Of a DNA stretch of 50,521 nucleotides, positions 34,090 to 42,579 are shown piece by piece. Where the stretch lies: NCBI GenBank assembly GCA_030432875.1, contig JAUILP010000020.1, positions 1 through 50,521 on the forward strand, written 5' to 3'. The translations under genes and the position numbers were made by a program. Positions within the stretch are counted from its first letter, which is position 1. Every line of letters starts with the position of its first letter. The notes below the pieces were generated by a model, which searched no databases, was not told the DNA's origin, and was given only the letters and a program-made list of their open reading frames with translations. Source of the stretch: Oligoflexia bacterium (GTDB lineage Bacteria; Bdellovibrionota_B; Oligoflexia; Oligoflexales; JAGOVF01).

Positions 34090-35883
34090 ATGCATACTGA
34101 TATACCAGAAACTATTTTGATTGCCGCACAGCAATGGGCCACAGCAGAGTTTTTTGATAATAAAACACGTCAAGAGATTAGTATATTACTCGAAAAAAAA
34201 AATAACGCTGAGCTCATAGACCGTTTCTACCGTGGCCTTGAGTTTGGTACCGGTGGCCTTAGAGGCGTGATGGGAGCTGGCTTAAATCGCATGAACACTT
34301 ACAATGTGATGCGGGCAAGCTATGCGTTAGGAAAATATTTACATGATATATATGCCAAGGAACCTTCTATAAGTGTTGCTATAGCGTATGATTCTCGCAA
34401 TTTCTCTAAAGAATTTGCATGGGTCGCTGCGCAAACCTTAGCAGATTTGGGCATAAAAAGTTTGATTACGGATCGTCTGACCCCCGTCCCGCTACTATCG
34501 TATTTGGTTCGTTTTGCAAAGTGCCATGCAGGAATTTGCGTAACGGCAAGCCACAACCCTCCAGAGTACAACGGCTATAAGGTTTACTGGCGCGATGGCG
34601 GCCAACTCGTGCCGCCACACGACAAAAATATCATCGCACTTTACAATAAATTTCAGGATTATAGTGTGTTCAAGTCCATGGACCGCCAAAAAGCGCTCGA
34701 ACTTGGTCTTATTCAAACAATTGGTGATGAGCTTTATGCTGATTATACTGAGAACCTAAGTAAATTATCCTTAAATCCAGAGCCTCGAAAAGATTTTTCT
34801 ATTGTATATTCTCCGCTACATGGTTCTGGTTTGGAGCCGATGCTTAAGGCATTAAAAGCCTTTGGTTTTAAAAAAGTCGCTGTTGTCTCTGAACAAGAAA
34901 AACCCGATGGCAATTTTCCTACCGTTTCTTCTCCCAACCCCGAAGATAAAGACGCCATGGGACTAGCAATTGCAAAAGGTAAGGAGCTACAAGCAGATCT
35001 CATCATGGCAACAGATCCTGATGCTGACCGCATTGGGGTGGTCATAAAATCGAAGTCAGGTTATATCAACTTAAACGGCAACCAATTTGCGGCCCTACTT
35101 ACAGACTACATAGCCCAGCACTCTAATTTGGGCGCGGATGCCAACGGGGTGGTCATTAAAACGATTGTCACCACCGAATTGGTTCGCGATATCGCCATTA
35201 ACTACGGCCTCAGCTGTGAAGACATGTTAACCGGGTTTAAATGGATTGGTGAAAGGATGAGCGAATATGAAGAAGGCCTGAGAAAGCCTTACCGGAAGGT
35301 ACTTTGTGGTGGAGAGGAATCTTATGGGTTTTTGGTTGGGCGCATGGTTCGTGATAAAGATGCCATCAATGCTGGAGTCATGATGGCAGAAATGATCTCC
35401 TATTATAAAAACAAAAATATGGACGTCGAAGATATTTTAGATGGCCTTTACCGTCGCCATGGGTATTATTTTGAAGATCTGCAGACTATAACCTTAAAAG
35501 GCAAAGAAGGTGCAGAAAAAATTACCGCAATCATGACAGAATTTCGTCAAAATCCACCACACAGGATTGGTGGGAAGACGGTCACGCGGATTTTGGATTA
35601 TGAAAAGAAGCAGGGCTACCGTATCGAAAATTCTAAACCCGTAGACAAGACCGCAATTGACTTGCCCGCATCGAATGTGCTGCAATTTTTCCTCGAAGAC
35701 AACAGCAAAATTAGTGTACGTCCTTCAGGAACAGAGCCCAAAATCAAGTTTTACTATTCGGTTCATGATAAGCCGAGTCAAGAAATTCTCAGTGACCCAC
35801 AAAAATGGCAATTCTTTCAAAAGGAGTGTCGGGATAGAGTCATTAATTTTAAGGCGGCTATGGCTGAACTCTTGTCCTTATAG
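34090..35883 (+). CDS. Phosphoglucomutase/phosphomannomutase (PGM2-like)
   Basis: 597 residues. Phosphohexomutase motifs are complete: substrate-binding GTGGLRGVMG (53-62), catalytic phosphoserine Ser154 in TASHNP, metal loop DPDADR (309-314), sugar-binding GGEESYG (about 407-413) and phosphate-binding RPSGTEPKIK near the C-terminus. Its length fits the eukaryote/Firmicutes-type PGM2 (pgcA-like) branch. It interconverts glucose-1-phosphate and glucose-6-phosphate, feeding nucleotide sugars such as the UDP-glucose used by the dehydrogenase upstream. Ribosome binding site AGGAG. Mannose or pentose phosphates are possible alternative substrates. Confidence 0.93.
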   Translation: MHTDIPETILIAAQQWATAEFFDNKTRQEISILLEKKNNAELIDRFYRGLEFGTGGLRGVMGAGLNRMNTYNVMRASYALGKYLHDIYAKEPSISVAIAYDSRNFSKEFAWVAAQTLADLGIKSLITDRLTPVPLLSYLVRFAKCHAGICVTASHNPPEYNGYKVYWRDGGQLVPPHDKNIIALYNKFQDYSVFKSMDRQKALELGLIQTIGDELYADYTENLSKLSLNPEPRKDFSIVYSPLHGSGLEPMLKALKAFGFKKVAVVSEQEKPDGNFPTVSSPNPEDKDAMGLAIAKGKELQADLIMATDPDADRIGVVIKSKSGYINLNGNQFAALLTDYIAQHSNLGADANGVVIKTIVTTELVRDIAINYGLSCEDMLTGFKWIGERMSEYEEGLRKPYRKVLCGGEESYGFLVGRMVRDKDAINAGVMMAEMISYYKNKNMDVEDILDGLYRRHGYYFEDLQTITLKGKEGAEKITAIMTEFRQNPPHRIGGKTVTRILDYEKKQGYRIENSKPVDKTAIDLPASNVLQFFLEDNSKISVRPSGTEPKIKFYYSVHDKPSQEILSDPQKWQFFQKECRDRVINFKAAMAELLSL

Positions 35884-36033
35884 GCCAGGGTGCCGCGCGT
35901 TAAAGGTATTCTTGTTTTTTGATCAAGGATTGACCTGAGAAATTGTAAAATTATACAATATTGCCTGCATTATTAGGCTACTAGACAAGTGATCGAAACT
36001 GTGTATTTGGCAAATGATTTCAGATCGGTTAAC

Positions 36034-36057
36034 CTATTAATAATGCAGCATTAATAG
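36034..36057. promoter_or_regulatory. A/T-rich dyad just ahead of the second beta-barrel gene
   Basis: CTATTAAT (36034-36041) pairs with ATTAATAG (36050-36057) and is followed by TTTTTCTT, about 20 bases before the start codon at 36078. It could be an operator, a leader hairpin or a weak terminator for upstream transcription. The stem is A/T-only and could be chance. Confidence 0.35.
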
Positions 36058-36077
36058 TTTTTCTTGAAGGGCCAAAC

Positions 36078-36974
36078 ATGAAGGGTTCCTTGAGTTTTTT
36101 TTCTTTAAATGATATCTGCCTCTATGCCAGGACTAGAGCTGTAAAGCGGCCTGCTTTGGCTTTTATTCTTTTAATTTTTGCGAGTTTTTCTCTCTCTTCT
36201 TGGGGTTTAGCGCAAAGTCGCTACGAATCAATCGAGACAGCAGAGGTGGTCAAAAGTAAGCTTTTTCCTAAAAACGGAACGATAGAGCTTAATGTCCCTG
36301 ACGTGGGGATGATCATGAATGAGTCCTATATTACAACGCTTCTCCTTCATTTTGGCGGCAACTACTATTTTGCTGAAAACTGGGGGATTGGTGCCGATAT
36401 CGCTTTACCCTTATCGATTACTGATAAGGCAGAGCGGGAGTGTATCGAAAATTTTTATAATGATCCCAATTACGTCATTGCTCCCGAGTGCGGCCCTGCC
36501 AGTGAATTAGAGGGCAATGAAACTCAGGCCAATATGGGACCGGCATATGTGCCAATAAGAGAAATAAGATCTATGATAGGTTTTTATGGTATTTGGAGCC
36601 CCCTATATGGCAAGCAGCTGCTTTGGTACAGTGGCACCAGTTACTTTGATTTTTTTATGACTTTTGGTGGTGCTCTTATTGCGAGTGATTTTTATCCCAA
36701 AAGCACAACACTGCGCAACGGCAAAACATCTCGCGGTGCGAATATTGACGTTGTTGGTGCTAGTGGGGCAGAGGAAGATCAATATGGGATAAATGGGCGA
36801 CCAGACCCAGAATCTGGCAATAATTTTGCGACGGTGCTAGGGCTTGGTCAAAAATATCATTTTGCCAAACGCTTTCACATCAAATTGGAGCTGAGAAACT
36901 ACACCATGTTCGGCACTGATTCCGGATTTGATACGTTCTTCACCCTGTGGACAGGGGCGGGCGTTCGTTTTTAA
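36078..36974 (+). CDS. Outer-membrane beta-barrel protein, second member of the myxobacterial-type family
   Basis: 298 residues. A long N-region precedes the signal peptide core (about 33-52, ending GLAQ). Then ETAEVVKSKLFPKNGTIEL (about 58-76), the equivalent of the family start in the barrel at 27453, and FGGNYYFAENWGIGADIAL. The end is GLGQKYHFAKRFHIKLELRN, closely similar in layout to the other copy, with a final aromatic residue (VRF). An Asn/Cys-containing loop near 120-155 may be extracellular. It fits TIGR04565. It converges with the DCC gene with one base between the stops. Ribosome binding site AAGGG. Role unknown; a barrel in an envelope machine or a lone porin are both possible. 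Confidence 0.78.
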   Translation: MKGSLSFFSLNDICLYARTRAVKRPALAFILLIFASFSLSSWGLAQSRYESIETAEVVKSKLFPKNGTIELNVPDVGMIMNESYITTLLLHFGGNYYFAENWGIGADIALPLSITDKAERECIENFYNDPNYVIAPECGPASELEGNETQANMGPAYVPIREIRSMIGFYGIWSPLYGKQLLWYSGTSYFDFFMTFGGALIASDFYPKSTTLRNGKTSRGANIDVVGASGAEEDQYGINGRPDPESGNNFATVLGLGQKYHFAKRFHIKLELRNYTMFGTDSGFDTFFTLWTGAGVRF

Positions 36975-36975
36975 G

Positions 36976-37374
36976 TCACTGAGGACACCTAAAGCAAAGC
37001 CTGCGTATTATATGACTACCGCTATTTATCATGGTCGCCGTAACTTTTATAACACCAATTTTTTGCGCCAGCCAAGAAAGACTTGAAAGTGTCGGGTGGC
37101 TCAAAATAATATTTTCCCATGCCTCTGCCCCCCAGTAAACGCGACCTTCTTTTATGAGTCCTAAATTTTCTGGTTTTAAAGGGCGAGGCTCTGCAGCTAA
37201 GTTCTGCTGATGCGAAATTAAAAAATCTGTGTACTTCAAAATTTCAAATGATGGCGATCCTTTTTTTTTCAAATACTCCGCCAGTAAACTGCACAAAGAA
37301 CATTTGTCATCAAAAACTACCGTAAGATGCGGATTTAGTGTCTTGCTATCGATTTCATCGGAAGTAGGCATCAT
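36976..37374 (-). CDS. DCC-family (DUF393) thiol-disulfide oxidoreductase-like protein
   Basis: 132 residues. N-terminal VVFDDKCSLCSLLAEYLKKKG contains the DxxCxxC hallmark (Asp22, Cys25, Cys28; motif quoted in part as DDKCSLC). The fold is thioredoxin-like by family. The C-terminus has two further Cys (RRLCFRCP). It starts inside the last codons of the metallo-hydrolase gene (ATGA overlap, 37371-37374), so the two are translationally coupled. Cytoplasmic or membrane-associated. The partner is unknown. Confidence 0.85.
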   Translation of the reverse strand: MMPTSDEIDSKTLNPHLTVVFDDKCSLCSLLAEYLKKKGSPSFEILKYTDFLISHQQNLAAEPRPLKPENLGLIKEGRVYWGAEAWENIILSHPTLSSLSWLAQKIGVIKVTATMINSGSHIIRRLCFRCPQ

Positions 37375-38429
37375 AACTCCAAAACGAATTGCTGGCCAAA
37401 AGCAGGAGCTATAAAGGATTGAGGGTCAACTTTGTAATTGACAAGACTTTCGCTTAAGTCGTTCTGTGGTCTTTCGACCTCTTCGTCAGTAAGCTGAAAA
37501 GTACCAAAGTGCATACCAACACTTAGTTTCGCTTTCAAATCAAGATGAGCTTTTACTGCTTCTTCAGGATTAATATGCATATCCTTCATAAACCAGCGCG
37601 GTTCGTAAGCGCCAATGGGAATCAGCGCTAAATCAATGCTCGGAAAACGCGCGGAAATATCACGAAAATGCGGGCTGTATCCGGTATCACCCGCAAAATA
37701 AATCGTTTTTCCATGAGCTTCAATAATCCAGCTACCCCAAAGCGTGGCAAAACGATCATTTAGCCAGCGGCCAGAAAAATGCTGTGCTGGCACGAAAGTA
37801 ATGGTGATAAAATCATTTAATTTTCGGCTCTCCCACCAATCTAATGAGTCAATTTCAATTTGGGGGTTTTCTTTCTTAATACTTTTGTCCACGCCAAGAC
37901 CCGCAAAAATCTGCGCCCGATTCTTGCTTTGAAAATGTTCAATGGTTGGAACATCAAGATGATCATAGTGATCATGACTCACAAGGACCCAGTTTATTGC
38001 CGGTGCCCCCTCTAAAGGAACAGCTGGCGGTCGATAGCGCTTTGGTCCAACCCAAGAGAAGGGACTGGCTCTTTCGCTCCACTGCGGATCTAAGGCAAAA
38101 GTACCACTTGGCGTTTGGATAACAAACGAAGAGTGACCAATAAAAGTCAGGCGAATTTCATGATCTTGATGTGACAAGACGCCATTAAATTGAGGGGGAG
38201 GAGACTGTGTGTCCGGCCAATCAGACCGTTCCCGTGTCACCATCCATTTTAGGACTGTTAAAAAACCGTGCTCGGCTACGTCATTTTGATTAAAAAATCG
38301 TCCGTCCTGATAATGATCAGATTTTGGTCCGTGAAAATAAATAGTTTTACATCCTATGAGGAGTGGGAGCAGGAAGAGCCACCCCCACCGGAAAATATTT
38401 CGGTTTGGTTTTGCGACACCGTTTTTCAT
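37371..38429 (-). CDS. Metallo-beta-lactamase-fold lipoprotein, NAPE-PLD-like
   Basis: 352 residues. A signal peptide ends in lipobox LIGC (Cys27). The metal-binding HDHYDH (152-157) is complete, with FVPAQHFSGR near 214, IYFAGDTGYS near 243 and a late His in VGMHFGTF. The layout of WGSW, AQHFSGR and GDTGY matches the NAPE-hydrolysing phospholipase D/UlaG-like group, so a phospholipid or phosphodiester substrate is likely. It should be anchored in the envelope, which is unusual for this mostly cytoplasmic group. It is coupled to the DCC gene. The exact substrate is unknown. Confidence 0.85.
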   Translation of the reverse strand: MKNGVAKPNRNIFRWGWLFLLPLLIGCKTIYFHGPKSDHYQDGRFFNQNDVAEHGFLTVLKWMVTRERSDWPDTQSPPPQFNGVLSHQDHEIRLTFIGHSSFVIQTPSGTFALDPQWSERASPFSWVGPKRYRPPAVPLEGAPAINWVLVSHDHYDHLDVPTIEHFQSKNRAQIFAGLGVDKSIKKENPQIEIDSLDWWESRKLNDFITITFVPAQHFSGRWLNDRFATLWGSWIIEAHGKTIYFAGDTGYSPHFRDISARFPSIDLALIPIGAYEPRWFMKDMHINPEEAVKAHLDLKAKLSVGMHFGTFQLTDEEVERPQNDLSESLVNYKVDPQSFIAPAFGQQFVLEL

Positions 38430-39017
38430 CGTATAGTCTACACCATCTTAAACAAAATTATAATTAAGCACTATCACGCGCGATGCCCCAGCAACTAATC
38501 CTGAGATGATTATCAGGCATGGCACTCTAATGGCAGTCTTTCCGAGTATAGGGTTCAAATTGCCAGACCTTTGATTTTATATCTAGTTCATGAAATTTCT
38601 CTAAGTTTATATTCTTACAAATAAATACTCTTATACCCTCTAATTTATGTTGATGCTGACCGCCAAAAAACAACTTCTTTCTTGGCGGTCTCCTGAGCAT
38701 TGACATAATGTTTTAGTATAGTTTGTAAGTACCTTGCTTATCTTGCCATGAATGATTTCCGGACAAATAGACTTATCTGTCTAAATATATTATAAAATAT
38801 TTGTCTCCCCCCATGTTAAACGCCCGATTAACAGCAAACTTTCTAAATTTATTTAAAGAAGCCTTTTAGGAATCCCAAACTTTAGGCTATAATAGCTATA
38901 ATCTATAAAATACTCCTATACCGCAGCCGCTGAGGTAGCCCTTTCTTTTGTTAGCTGCGGCAATTTTTGATTGGGGTTTTACCCTTCAACTTTGAGTTTC
39001 GCCAAAAAAGGTACGCT
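38430..39017. other. Structured 588-base intergenic region
   Basis: No coding frame is supported. It contains the stem GACCGCCAA/TTGGCGGTC (38658-38690, 9 bp) and a nested dyad GACAAATA/TATTTGTC (38762-38805) with inner TAGAC/GTCTA. Several TATAAT-like boxes lie at 38886-38910, and a GC stem at 38921-38960 follows. It separates the divergent metallo-hydrolase and HAMP-like genes. Unannotated small RNA is possible. Confidence 0.45.
38921..38968 (+). terminator. Terminator-like stem (possible attenuator) ahead of the HAMP-like gene
   Basis: CCGCAGC (38921-38927) pairs with GCTGCGG (38954-38960), followed by CAATTTTT on the plus strand. The loop is 26 bases. TATAAT-like boxes lie 15-35 bases upstream, so a short transcript could begin near 38910 and end here. 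It could be a small RNA or a leader attenuator for the gene at 39018. Confidence 0.4.
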
Positions 39018-39599
39018 ATGAATCCATTAGATTTCAAACGCACTCATGATGCCCCCAAAAAGAAAAAAAGGTCATTCAAGTATTTTTTAATCGAACCCTT
39101 CAAACAAATTAAGTTGGGTCTCTATGTTATCATCATTTCGCTTGGGTTTACCTGCCTTGCCGGGCTTATGATTTTTCAAGCCTTGCAGGAACAGTATCAA
39201 CAAGTGATGGAGATATTTACCGTTGTTGATCCCAGCAAACAATGGAGTTTGCTTCTTAATAATGTTTTTCTGAGTAACATTGTTAAACTCGGCCTCCTTT
39301 TTGGGGGTTATCTTGTACTGCTCTTTGGGGTGATTATTTCAAAAACCCATAAAGTTTATGGCCCTTTGGTCGGCGTTGAACGCTTTTTGGATTACATGGT
39401 GCAAGGGAATTACTGGGCCCGCGTAAAGGTCCGTAAAGGTGATGATTTAAAAAACTTGGCGGTAAAATTAAATATGCTTGCTGAAAATTTGCAAGCACAG
39501 TATGGAGCGCCTGATCGCAGGGGACAACCGCAAGTGATCATTGATGGGGATCAAGCTTTTATTGATGATGAACTTCAGGAAGAAAAAAATGCTAGTTAG
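39018..39599 (+). CDS. Two-TM membrane protein with HAMP-like domain
   Basis: 193 residues from the ATG at 39018 (AAAAAAGG ahead); a TTG 17 codons upstream is less likely. A basic N-terminus (PKKKKR), TM1 (34-56), a short periplasmic loop of about 30 residues, TM2 (88-108), then a HAMP-like segment (109-163: P116, VQGNYW, KGDDLKNLAVKLNMLAENL). The acidic tail follows. No output domain is fused. It probably relays or modulates a signal through partner proteins. A strong hairpin directly follows the stop codon. Confidence 0.7.
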   Translation: MNPLDFKRTHDAPKKKKRSFKYFLIEPFKQIKLGLYVIIISLGFTCLAGLMIFQALQEQYQQVMEIFTVVDPSKQWSLLLNNVFLSNIVKLGLLFGGYLVLLFGVIISKTHKVYGPLVGVERFLDYMVQGNYWARVKVRKGDDLKNLAVKLNMLAENLQAQYGAPDRRGQPQVIIDGDQAFIDDELQEEKNAS

Positions 39600-39634
39600 T
39601 TTTCATCCAGAAAGCAGGGCTTTCTGGATGAAAA
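39600..39634. terminator. Perfect 15-bp hairpin after the HAMP-like gene
   Basis: TTTTCATCCAGAAAG pairs perfectly with CTTTCTGGATGAAAA around a 5-base loop (CAGGG), starting at the last base of the stop codon. The A/T ends of the stem can serve as the U-tract on either strand, so it may be a bidirectional terminator. Confidence 0.7.
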
Positions 39635-39697
39635 CGTGTCCCGAACGTGCGCAGCTCGGAGGGATCTCCTAAATCATATACTTAATAAGGTGATTCT

Positions 39698-39772
39698 TCA
39701 GGGCTTAACACTTCACAGCTTAGCCCTTCACGTCTTGCCACTTCTGCGCTTAACCCATCAGGACTTAATCTT
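39698..39772. repeat. Five degenerate tandem copies of a 15-bp unit
   Basis: Units: TCAGGGCTTAACACT, TCACAGCTTAGCCCT, TCACGTCTTGCCACT, TCTGCGCTTAACCCA and TCAGGACTTAATCTT. The CTT at positions 7-9 of the unit is invariant, and TC at 1-2 also. Read on the plus strand the units give S-x-L-x-x pentapeptides. On the minus strand a 34-codon frame (MRKYQRLSPDGLSAEVARRE and onward) crosses them. Neither frame is shown to be expressed. The repeat lies between the HAMP-like gene and the end of the DUF3025 gene. Confidence 0.75.
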
Positions 39773-39812
39773 TGGTACTTTCGCATCAAGGACTATTAAA
39801 TATATGTTACTT

Positions 39813-40628
39813 TCATAGCAGTTGACTCAAGGCAAAAGAGGTTCGTTTAAAATCCTTTTCCTCTATACTCGTTTGAGAAAAGAATCGACTCATAATTCCA
39901 TCCAAATCACGAAAATAGATGCTTTCCTTTGGACTTGTTGGTTTGCTAGTTTTATCGGCAAGCAGCATTAAGCCAAATGCGTTGATAGTGCATCTACCAA
40001 AAAATATGCTTTCGAGCAGAGCGTGTCCAAAAATGACACATTGAATATCATCCTGATACTTAGGGCCGATTTCGCTAAGCGACAAGGTATCCCGAACAAT
40101 AAGAGTATTGTACAATTCCTGATCAAAGATAATGATCGCAACGCCCCCTTCATCAAATAGAGTCACGAGATCATTGATACGGCTCCTGTTAAAGCTATTA
40201 TTTTTAAGATATTCATTTGCTGCGCGGTAGCCCAGACCGTGAAGGGCATATTTGGTTATGGGAAAACTCGCCCAAATAACAAAATTAAAAAAATCATGCC
40301 AGTTTCCGGGGCGGGTAGGCACCTGGTTGTGTAAGGAAATCTGTCGGTCATATTCGTGATATCCCCCTGGTTTGATGAGATTGCCGTCACTTATTTTGGA
40401 GGCTCCTCTGCGCCGGGATTTTTTTTCTTCAGCCCTAAATTGAGGCAAACATATTAGTTCGGATGATTTTAGGGTGGAGGAACAGCTATTGAATTCCTCG
40501 CAAAGCGGCCAGTTTTCTTGCGTCAGCTCTGCCAAAACATAACGGGGGATCCTATCTTGATATTTTCCAAGTTTATCTGGCCACCTGGGATCCCACACCT
40601 GATGAGGCTTAAGTTTTTGGTTTTTCAT
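39813..40628 (-). CDS. DUF3025 family protein
   Basis: 271 residues, cytoplasmic (no signal peptide or membrane segment). Family blocks in order: RPGNWHDFFNFVIWASFPIT (106-125), LFDEGGVAIIIFD (157-169) and CVIFGHALLES (197-207), as in DUF3025 proteins of proteobacteria. The N-terminal 100 residues are basic with a KKSRRRG patch. The function of the family is unknown. Ribosome binding site GGTAGGA is close to the ATG. It stands alone, with divergent DNA upstream. Confidence 0.8.
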   Translation of the reverse strand: MKNQKLKPHQVWDPRWPDKLGKYQDRIPRYVLAELTQENWPLCEEFNSCSSTLKSSELICLPQFRAEEKKSRRRGASKISDGNLIKPGGYHEYDRQISLHNQVPTRPGNWHDFFNFVIWASFPITKYALHGLGYRAANEYLKNNSFNRSRINDLVTLFDEGGVAIIIFDQELYNTLIVRDTLSLSEIGPKYQDDIQCVIFGHALLESIFFGRCTINAFGLMLLADKTSKPTSPKESIYFRDLDGIMSRFFSQTSIEEKDFKRTSFALSQLL

Positions 40629-40809
40629 ATCCTACCTACCAGAATCACTGCCAAACGGAGATTTCAAGGGGACAGATCGGCCACCGAACCTGTCGACCCG
40701 ATATCTTCCTAATAAGCCTAAAGTTTTCACAATTTCTTGAGATTAAGCAATGAGTTTCCGACAGAGCTAGATGTGGCCTTTAAGGAGGCAAAAAGGAACG
40801 GAGACCGCA

Positions 40810-41505
40810 ATGAACACTAAAATTAAAAATGTATCTCTTGATATTCCATCAAGCTTGGTGAGTGATCTTGATACCCCAAATCATGATATGCATGATCAAA
40901 GATCAGAGCTTGTGCCTGATATCCTCTCGCGTTTTCCTTTTTCGCGAGAAATGCCAAGTTTTCATCCTGCACTCAATATGTTTCATGGAAATCAAGTGCC
41001 AGGACAGCGTCCTCTGACCCTATTTGATGACAAATACGCCGACGTTGCCCGAAGAAAAGCTATTCTTAGGGATGTAGAAAAAAAAGTATCGCAAAGGTTA
41101 GCCGACGAAGCTAATACGCAGTTAGAGTACAGCAATCATCAAGAAAATATGTCACTATCTATGCAGGGGTTAAAATATAATGCCGCCTTAAAGCGTAGCC
41201 TAAATATGGTTCACAATAGACGCGCGTTAACAAAAAATACTAATACACCATTACAGGACCGCCCCCCAAAAAAGATAGCAGGCATTTCCATGGGTACCCC
41301 CAATACGATCCCTGTTGACCAGAGGCAACTTGCTTTTGCCGGAGGGATGGCTTCTTATAGCCCAGGGATTGTCGCGCAAATAAAAAATATCGATATGGCT
41401 AAAATTAATTTTACGTTCCCCGAGGGAAGCCAAAATATCAAAAATGTTCTTGGCATCAATGCCTATAGCTCAGCAGCCGTTATCAATGTTAAGAAAGTCT
41501 CGTGA
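40810..41505 (+). CDS. Hypothetical protein
   Basis: 231 residues from the ATG at 40810, preceded by GGAACGGAG; an ATG 13 codons upstream (40771) is open but less well placed. Not recognised. No signal peptide, no membrane segment, no Cys. The sequence is polar and probably partly disordered in the N-terminal half (many Asp, Asn, Pro, Met), with a charged helix near 80-115 and a more ordered C-terminus (MASYSPGIVAQIKNIDMAKI). It is divergent from the DUF3025 gene. Confidence 0.6.
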   Translation: MNTKIKNVSLDIPSSLVSDLDTPNHDMHDQRSELVPDILSRFPFSREMPSFHPALNMFHGNQVPGQRPLTLFDDKYADVARRKAILRDVEKKVSQRLADEANTQLEYSNHQENMSLSMQGLKYNAALKRSLNMVHNRRALTKNTNTPLQDRPPKKIAGISMGTPNTIPVDQRQLAFAGGMASYSPGIVAQIKNIDMAKINFTFPEGSQNIKNVLGINAYSSAAVINVKKVS

Positions 41506-41636
41506 AAATCAGTCCCCGAAATTAAATCAGGCGTAAATAAATAGGCATGTTAGGAGGACTTTGTCTTGAGATTTTTGCCTTGTTTGAAAAAAGCGCAGAC
41601 CAATCTCTCTTGATCAGTGGGGGAGGGACGCAGGCT

Positions 41637-42266
41637 CTACTCAAAAAACTCTACGACGCCTGAGTTAATATCATAAAAAGCTCCGCAAATCTTGAAGTTA
41701 TTGACATCAATGAGGTGCCTGACTAGCGAACTTTGCGCGGTAACCTGACTTACCGTATTGACCACATTTCTTCGTCCTACTTTATTGATAGACGCCCTAT
41801 CAGTAAGCGACAAACCCTGATCTTTAACAAAATCAACGGCGGGATTGATGAAGTCGACAATCCCTTTTAAATGAGAGGTTGTGGGATTGGTATGTTGCAG
41901 AGAATGAGAAACCGCCGCGCTAATCGCACCACAGCTGCTATGACCCATGACGATACACAAAGATAGATTGAAATTAACCGCAGCAAATTCAATGCTCCCG
42001 ATCAGCGAGGGGGCGATAATATTGCCCGCAACGCGAATCACAAACAGCTCACCTAGTCCGCAGTCAAAGATCATTTCTGCTGGAACCCTAGAATCTGAGC
42101 AGGTGAGGACTATAGTATGGGGGTTTTGCCCCTGTGAAGCCAGAACTTGACGGTTGAGCTGTGTCGCCAGGGTATTTATAGAAATCACCCCTTGGACGAA
42201 ACGCTGATTGCCATCTTTTAACCGCTGCAAAACTTCAGTTGCAACAGACTCTTCAGTTTTTTCCAT
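41637..42266 (-). CDS. Beta-class carbonic anhydrase
   Basis: 209 residues. Zinc ligands Cys56, His109 and Cys112, and the Asp58-Arg60 dyad in CSDSRVP, are all present, along with the VAGN block near 79-82 and GHSSCGAI at 108-115. It reversibly hydrates CO2 in the cytoplasm. Length is normal. Ribosome binding site AAGGG. It is preceded by a 313-base gap and is probably monocistronic. Confidence 0.95.
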   Translation of the reverse strand: MEKTEESVATEVLQRLKDGNQRFVQGVISINTLATQLNRQVLASQGQNPHTIVLTCSDSRVPAEMIFDCGLGELFVIRVAGNIIAPSLIGSIEFAAVNFNLSLCIVMGHSSCGAISAAVSHSLQHTNPTTSHLKGIVDFINPAVDFVKDQGLSLTDRASINKVGRRNVVNTVSQVTAQSSLVRHLIDVNNFKICGAFYDINSGVVEFFE

Positions 42267-42472
42267 AAAAATTCAGCCCTTAAAATTTGTGCCCTGATTC
42301 TATATTAAAATGGTCTCATAGGCAAAAAGATTTATACAAATAACCAGGTTGCATCTCGATTTATGCAGAGCGAGGAGGAAGAAGGGTATCGGGGGGGGAG
42401 GGCCAAGCATAGGATTATTAAGTCGGAGCTTGGGTTATAGTGAAAACGACAAAAAAAATGTTAATGGTAATG

Positions 42473-42508
42473 AAAAAAAGCCCAGCAAGATGCGCCTGGA
42501 CTTTTTTT
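42473..42508. terminator. Bidirectional intrinsic terminator
   Basis: AAAAAAAG-C-CCAG (42473-42485) pairs with CTGG-A-CTTTTTTT (42496-42508) with a single mismatch. The A and T runs make it work on both strands. It lies about 70 bases beyond the stop of the lipoprotein gene at 42580. The rest of the gap 42267-42579 holds a run of eight or nine G near 42391 and nothing else recognisable. Confidence 0.75.
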
Positions 42509-42579
42509 AAAATTAAAAAGTAAATTTTTTTATAAGCAGAAGCCAGACATTTTTGACTATTTCCTACTTAACTTGCCAA

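Noticed and set aside
39698-39772. CRISPR array
   Set aside because: The units are 15 bp, adjoining and degenerate, with no spacers and no cas genes in the window.
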